In this document: one piece after another, positions 58,702 through 64,000 of the stretch
Position numbering within the stretch: the first letter of the stretch is position 1
How the letters are laid out: each line of letters starts with the position of its first letter
DNA from: Ricinus communis
Lineage: Eukaryota > Streptophyta > Magnoliopsida > Malpighiales > Euphorbiaceae
DNA length: 64,000 nucleotides
Reading direction: 5' to 3'
Assembly: GCF_019578655.1 (NCBI RefSeq)
Contig: NC_063260.1
Coordinates: forward strand, 4,776,501 to 4,840,500
Notes under the pieces: model-generated
What the model was told of the DNA's origin: nothing
The model's input: the letters and a program-made list of their open reading frames with translations, nothing else
Database searches by the model: none
Position numbers and translations under genes: made by a program

Positions 58702-61700
58702 GTGAATTTATTTATGGTAACTTTATTTTGTCTAATCTTTAAGGATTGGGATATTATTTTATACTAAAACTCCATAATCTTACAACTGTCTAATTTCATA
58801 ATAGTAAGATTCACTCTCTGGTTACACCATTGTAAATGATTGTGCGCATAATGCACATGTCTTTCTTTCATATTGACCCGTGGGACATTCTCCTTTCTAA
58901 GATTTTTCTTTTTTTGCCTATTTTATTCTATCATGTAATGTAATGGAAGAATAATAAACATAGAATAATTGTAAAATTTTATATATTTTTATATACTGTT
59001 ATTTATTTAATAATTGGATGTAATATAAGAAGAATTTCTCTAAATATTTTAAGAGTTGTCATTTCTTAATTTCTACTGTTTTTTTTTTTTTATTTTTAAA
59101 CACAATTTTCAATTATAATAAATCTTATTAAAAAACAATCCAAATAAATAGAGATTTTAATAAAAATAGTATATATTACATGAATAAAAGCTGAATTAAA
59201 TAAAAGAAGGTTATTTAACATTATTCGCATAAAAAATAAAACTAAAGAACAAGTGGCGCTTGAATATAAGGTGGATGTGGCTCTTCGATAGATTCAAACT
59301 TCAAGACTACCACTTGAAGCTTCTTCTGTAAACTCTCTAAAATACTATGGAAAAGACTAATAAATACATCCATAACATTTCGGATTCCTACTTACAATTT
59401 TTGTCCAAGAACAATGCTTCCACTACAAGTTTGGCACCTCTTTAATTTATTTAATTTCTCTCTTTAAATCAGATGTCAAAACCCAAAAGAAATGGAGATC
59501 TAAACTATCATATTTTGAATTATAGTTTATTATCCAATATTGACAACACAGTAACAATCTTTAAAATAATTGTTTTAATGACGGATTCAACTAATAAACA
59601 TATTTAATGTTCGAGAAGTTCTAACTTATTCATTCTTATGGGAGATACTAATTTTACTCGTTATGTAAATTATATGTATAAATTATTATTATAAAATTAT
59701 AATATAAAAATATTAAATAAATTAGTATATAATATACTATTTTATTAAATATATTTAAATATTTTATATTTACTTTTTCAACCGTATAATATATTTTATA
59801 AATTAAATAAATTATTTTATAAATTTAATGAACAATTTAATCTTAAACAAATCTAAAAATTAAATCTTATAATAATAATATATAAAATATTCTATTTAGT
59901 TTAATGGTCCATTGCCAATATTAAATTTTATATGTTTATTTTATCTAATTATTTACTAGAATTTTACATTATTTTTTAAAATAGGTTATTTTTAATTAAT
60001 TATTTATTTTTGTTAATTTTTCAAATTATCTCATTACACAATTAAAGCTTTATGTCGATAAATACAGTAATACGAGAAAAGGTTCAATATGTTAATTTTA
60101 ATAATCTTTTAAAAAATTATTCTTATTATATAATATTTTTAATAGTGTATTAATCACAAATAAATAAAGATAGAAATTTTCTTTTTTTTTTTGTATGAAA
60201 AAACTAGCGAGGAAAGAAAGGAATGTAAGGATAGATAGATTTAACTTTTATAACAAAAGGATCAAGAATTAAATATAAAATTTTAAATAGTAAATAAATA
60301 TTACAAATTAAATCCATGTTGCTTGACATGTTAGCTTTGATTTACTAATAATAAAATAAAAATGAGTTCTTTATATTTAAAATATCTCAAAGTATAATAT
60401 ATAAATTCTTTATAATAAATTATGATAATACGAGTCAATCTCATATGCATATAATTTGACATGATAAATAATTTAATATATGAAAAATAATTAAGCGCTT
60501 GAAATAATTCACCTACAAAAAATTTAGTAATAATTATTATTATAATATTTATATATTATGAACAAGTGAAATAATATATTAATAGAATGAAATAAAAATA
60601 CTTGATCTTTTAATCTAAGCTCTTGTCTTCAACTTTTATGAAAACTCATATTAAATTATTTGTATTCTTTTAAACATATTATATAATGTAATATTATAAT
60701 TCATCAATTACTTATAAGACTAGAAACATATTAAATTAATCAACTACATATGAAATCATAAAAGAATCAAGATCAAATTAAATGTATTATTGATTAGTTC
60801 TAATAGGATTAGGAATATAATTACATATGAAATTATGAGAAGATTAGATTGTAATTAGGTTGATTAGTGATTAATTCTAAAGATATTTCAGTCAATTTAA
60901 AAATTATTTTCTTTTTTCGGAAAACGAATATTAATAGTTGAATTTGTTTATTGTATATATAATAAAATTAAAATAACCTTTAAATTTAAAATTAAAATAA
61001 CTTTTAAATTTAAAATTAAAATAAATACTTTTAGTGTGACAAATTTCTATAAAATGGATTGAGAAGTATACAATTTAAGTCTAATATTAGTTAAATCTAA
61101 TTTTAATCTACCTAATTACGTATTCAATATTTTAATTAAATTGACCTAATTTAAGTATAAATATAGAATAAATATTAATTTCATATCAAAATGTTAATTA
61201 GTAAATACTAACACTTTTTTTAATAATAATCACGAGTTGTTAGTTAATTTAAATACATAAACTAAAGCAGTAATTAATTTTTTATAAGAGCAATTTTAAA
61301 TTAAATCGTGATTGACCTAGGCATGCATTGTAAATAAAATAAGTAAAATATATCTAATGCAAATAAATTTATGTTTCTTTTGAAATTTTAGAATTAGACT
61401 TAGTTATACTCAATAATTGAAAATTTTGATAGAATTGAACTTTTAAAAAATACCATTGATACTTAATTAACTATTAGTATTATCTCTTATTAAAATTATT
61501 TAAATAAATAACCAAATTAACCCATTTAATCAAAAAATTAGTAAGGTTCTATCAATGAATTTATTTGTTCCCTCCTTTTCACAATTTTATAAATGATATG
61601 GTTACATATATATATCCAAAATAAGCTAGGCCATACTTAAACTTAACAATTCTTCTTTTAAGTGGGATATTTTAGCTATAAAGACTAGACAAATAATGAA

Positions 61701-61840
61701 GCCTATTATTATGTATTAGTTGTGATAGTCTAGTCCGGAGAAGCAGTTGATAAGGACAGGAAGTGGACATCTCGGTAATGACCAAATATAGATTTTTGAT
61801 AGACTTCTAAGATGTCAGTTTAGAGTATGGAAATACATGA
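57321..61840. other. AT-rich spacer, no intact gene
   Basis: Contains a long (AT)n run at 58649-58698. At 59265-59420 a more complex stretch on the minus strand reads as about 45 residues ending FESIEEPHPPYIQAPLVL and a stop; it could be a last-exon remnant but I do not recognise it. At 60965-61022 a unit of about 24 bp (AATTAAAATAAC-TTTAAATTTA) is repeated two to three times. Confidence 0.4.
58649..58698. repeat. (AT)n microsatellite, longest in the window
   Basis: About 25 AT units without interruption. Confidence 0.9.
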
Positions 61841-62003
61841 ATAAAAATTAAATTATACATTAAAACATGATAGAGAATGATTGATAGTATATATGGTTAA
61901 AGAGTTATAAATAATTAAATTGATAGTATAAAAATTAAATTATATATTAAAACATGATAGAGAATGATTGATAGTATATATGGTTAAAGAGTTACAACTA
62001 ATC
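61841..62003 (+). repeat. 87-bp tandem duplication
   Basis: AAAAATTAAATTATACATTA starts at 61843 and again, with one change, at 61930. Both copies run on through AACATGATAGAGAATGATTG and ATAGTATATATGGTTAAAGA with almost no differences, so the duplication is recent. Confidence 0.9.
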
Positions 62004-63701
62004 ACATGGGATACCTTTTGATTATTTAGCTTAAGAGTTATAAAATCTCTAAAATTAAATATGTTGGATGGTTAACTGAGAGAGTAAAACAGATAATATC
62101 TTATGTGATTTAATTCTGAATTATTATATTATTAATCCAATATTTGATAATAGTTAAGGAATCTTAATTGGAAGATGTTCCTTATATATAAAAGCAGCCT
62201 ATTATAGCCCTTATCAAGTGGTGAAAATCATACAACTTATGTATTTTACTTCACTAAGGAGCCATATTTTCGCCAATGACAATACTGTCAACGGTTAGTA
62301 TGCTAAGGGGATTTTGCCAACATTGCTGAGGTACCATTTAGCTTACCTAAAATTAGAATTAGAGGGTTCTTTCTAATTCTCTTGGATGTACTTTAAAGGG
62401 ATTGCAATTACATATTAAAACCGAGAGTTTAAGAAAAAGGACATCAATGTCCGAAGAGATTTGAGGTCCATGGTGACTTTTTTTTACTATACTTTAGATG
62501 CAAAATTAGGTATTTTTTTTTTTAAATATACATGTGTGTGACAGACCCTACAAGTGTCATGTCACATTCTTGAATTGCGCATATTCTACTCATCCAGGCC
62601 ATGATCTAAAATATGCACCGCACCACTGCATCACATACACAATGCTCAGCTCAGTTAATTAATGCTGTTTCTAATTCTTTTGCAGATTCAAACACTTGCT
62701 CAATTATGTGCACTTCAACACTTTTCTCTTTTATTAGTTCACATAAGAAGAGACATGACTCCTTTTTTTCTTTTGTTTTTCTAAGCTTTAAACCTATATT
62801 CATCGTTAGATGATTTTATTTGATGCATTAGATATATTTATCGTCAGGATAGACATGTGAAGTGCATAAAATGCATAGTTATTTTAGTCTATACTATTTA
62901 GCCTATGCTCTAAACGTTAAATGTTGAAACACTAACAGATGTGGACAAATGTGTTAGTGCATAATTACATGTAAAATGTGGAGTGGACATCATTGGCTCA
63001 CTTGTTGTAAGTTGTAACCAATCAGCATTAACTTTCTTTTCTTTTTCTTTTTTTCCCCTTGTTGGGGTTTTGGGGAATGAGGCAGACATCATCCATGATT
63101 ACTTTCCAGGGTGTTCTTTACAGGTAAATATGTGGGAAACTTAGGGTTCAGCTTTTGTTAGTGAGGAAGCTAATGAAAAATCTGTAGGTTTTGATTTTGT
63201 TCCTAGGAACAACACTTTCGAATTCAAATTACTGTACAAAAAGTGTAAAAATTCATGTACTCTTTGCTTTTTGGTCCAATACATGGACTATAAGATGTAT
63301 ATTGCTTTTATTTGTATGTATAGATATAATCAAATTTTTTAATAAAAAAAAAGTGTATATTAAGAAATGATATTGCGAGATATTATTAGCTCCTATCATG
63401 AATATTATATAGCAATTGATCAGTCCCTACACTTCACACACTTCAAAAGCAACAAAAACCATAAAGACACAAAGATCCTCTTTAAAATTAGAAAAAAATA
63501 AAATAAAAAGAACTAGAATAAAGCAAAAATAATGCAGAGTAAAATAATAGGAAGGGCTGCCAAGGGACATGTGCTTTTTGAATTTTGGTGGGTGGAGCAA
63601 AGCTAACAAGTAGAAAATTACATAGCTAGGCATGGGATTATATGCATGCCCATATAATATATAAATAATGTGATCTGAAGTAAAGAAAGAAGAGAGAAAG
63701 A

Positions 63702-63753
<52 letters not shown>

Positions 63754-64000
63754 ATGCCTTTTCTTTTAATTTTCAAAAGTAAATGTATAAGGTGGACATG
63801 CACAGGAAAGAAAGGTGATGGTGATTCTGATGAATGAAAGAGCTGACCCCATGCACTATGGAATTATGTGAAAAGGAAAATATAACTTTTAAGAGTGGAG
63901 AGCAAGAAAGAGAATCTTTTGTGGGACTAATGACTATTACTGTTCTCTTGCTTCTTTCTTTCTTTCCCTTCTATCTCTTTTTCCTTGCTTGTGTATGTGA
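62004..64000. other. spacer to window end, no gene seen
   Basis: Composition is less AT-rich from about 62200 on, but no frame is recognisable. A compound (TA)n(TG)n microsatellite lies at 63707-63753. The last 100 bases are CT-rich (CTTTCTTTCTTTCCC-like), as often seen in plant 5' UTRs, so a gene may begin just beyond the window. Confidence 0.4.
63707..63753. repeat. compound (TA)n(TG)n microsatellite
   Basis: About 13 TA units run directly into about 10 TG units. Confidence 0.9.

Noticed and set aside
63427..63803. Minus-strand ORFs near the window end
   Set aside because: They run through the (TA)n(TG)n microsatellite and pyrimidine tracts and have no motif.

Overview
This is nuclear DNA from a flowering plant, most likely a eudicot. 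The genes have plant introns (GT..AG), the protein families are plant-specific (TMK receptor kinase, PLATZ, MMD1-type PHD protein, plant U-box), and the spacers are very AT-rich and full of Helitron-like, Mutator-like and MITE-like sequence. I cannot name the species from sequence alone; a rosid, perhaps of the Malpighiales, is only a guess.

Layout. 1-164: last codons of a gene ending in a KHA-like segment, probably a Shaker K+ channel. 2.9-6.4 kb: repeat-rich block with a decayed chimera of NEF1 (NO EXINE FORMATION 1) and a U-box/ARM fragment, next to a Helitron-like element with 84-bp tandem repeats. 7.5-9.9 kb: intact three-exon MMD1/DUET-like PHD gene. 10-12.8 kb: minus-strand F-box pseudogene plus older duplicated remnants. 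14.6-18.2 kb: intact two-exon TMK1-like receptor kinase. 18.2-26.9 kb: AT-rich repeats. 26.9-28.2 kb: intact single-exon PUB20/CMPG1-like U-box E3 ligase (minus). 33.9-35.1 kb: intact type II membrane methyltransferase. 37.0-42.6 kb: a complete-looking Mutator-like element with about 145-bp terminal inverted repeats, a decayed transposase (minus) and an intact small GRF-zinc-finger ORF (plus). 43.9-45.9 kb: intact four-exon PLATZ gene. 46-64 kb: AT-rich spacer with several repeats and one broken phosphoglycerate-mutase-like fragment; I see no intact gene there.

How the genes relate. There is no operon logic here. The strongest context signal is that MMD1, TMK1 and PUB20/CMPG1 homologues lie together, as AT1G66170, AT1G66150 and AT1G66160 do in Arabidopsis, so the 7.5-28 kb part looks like an old conserved gene block expanded and interrupted by repeats. 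The most system-like finding is the Mutator-like element whose GRF gene is open although its transposase is broken.
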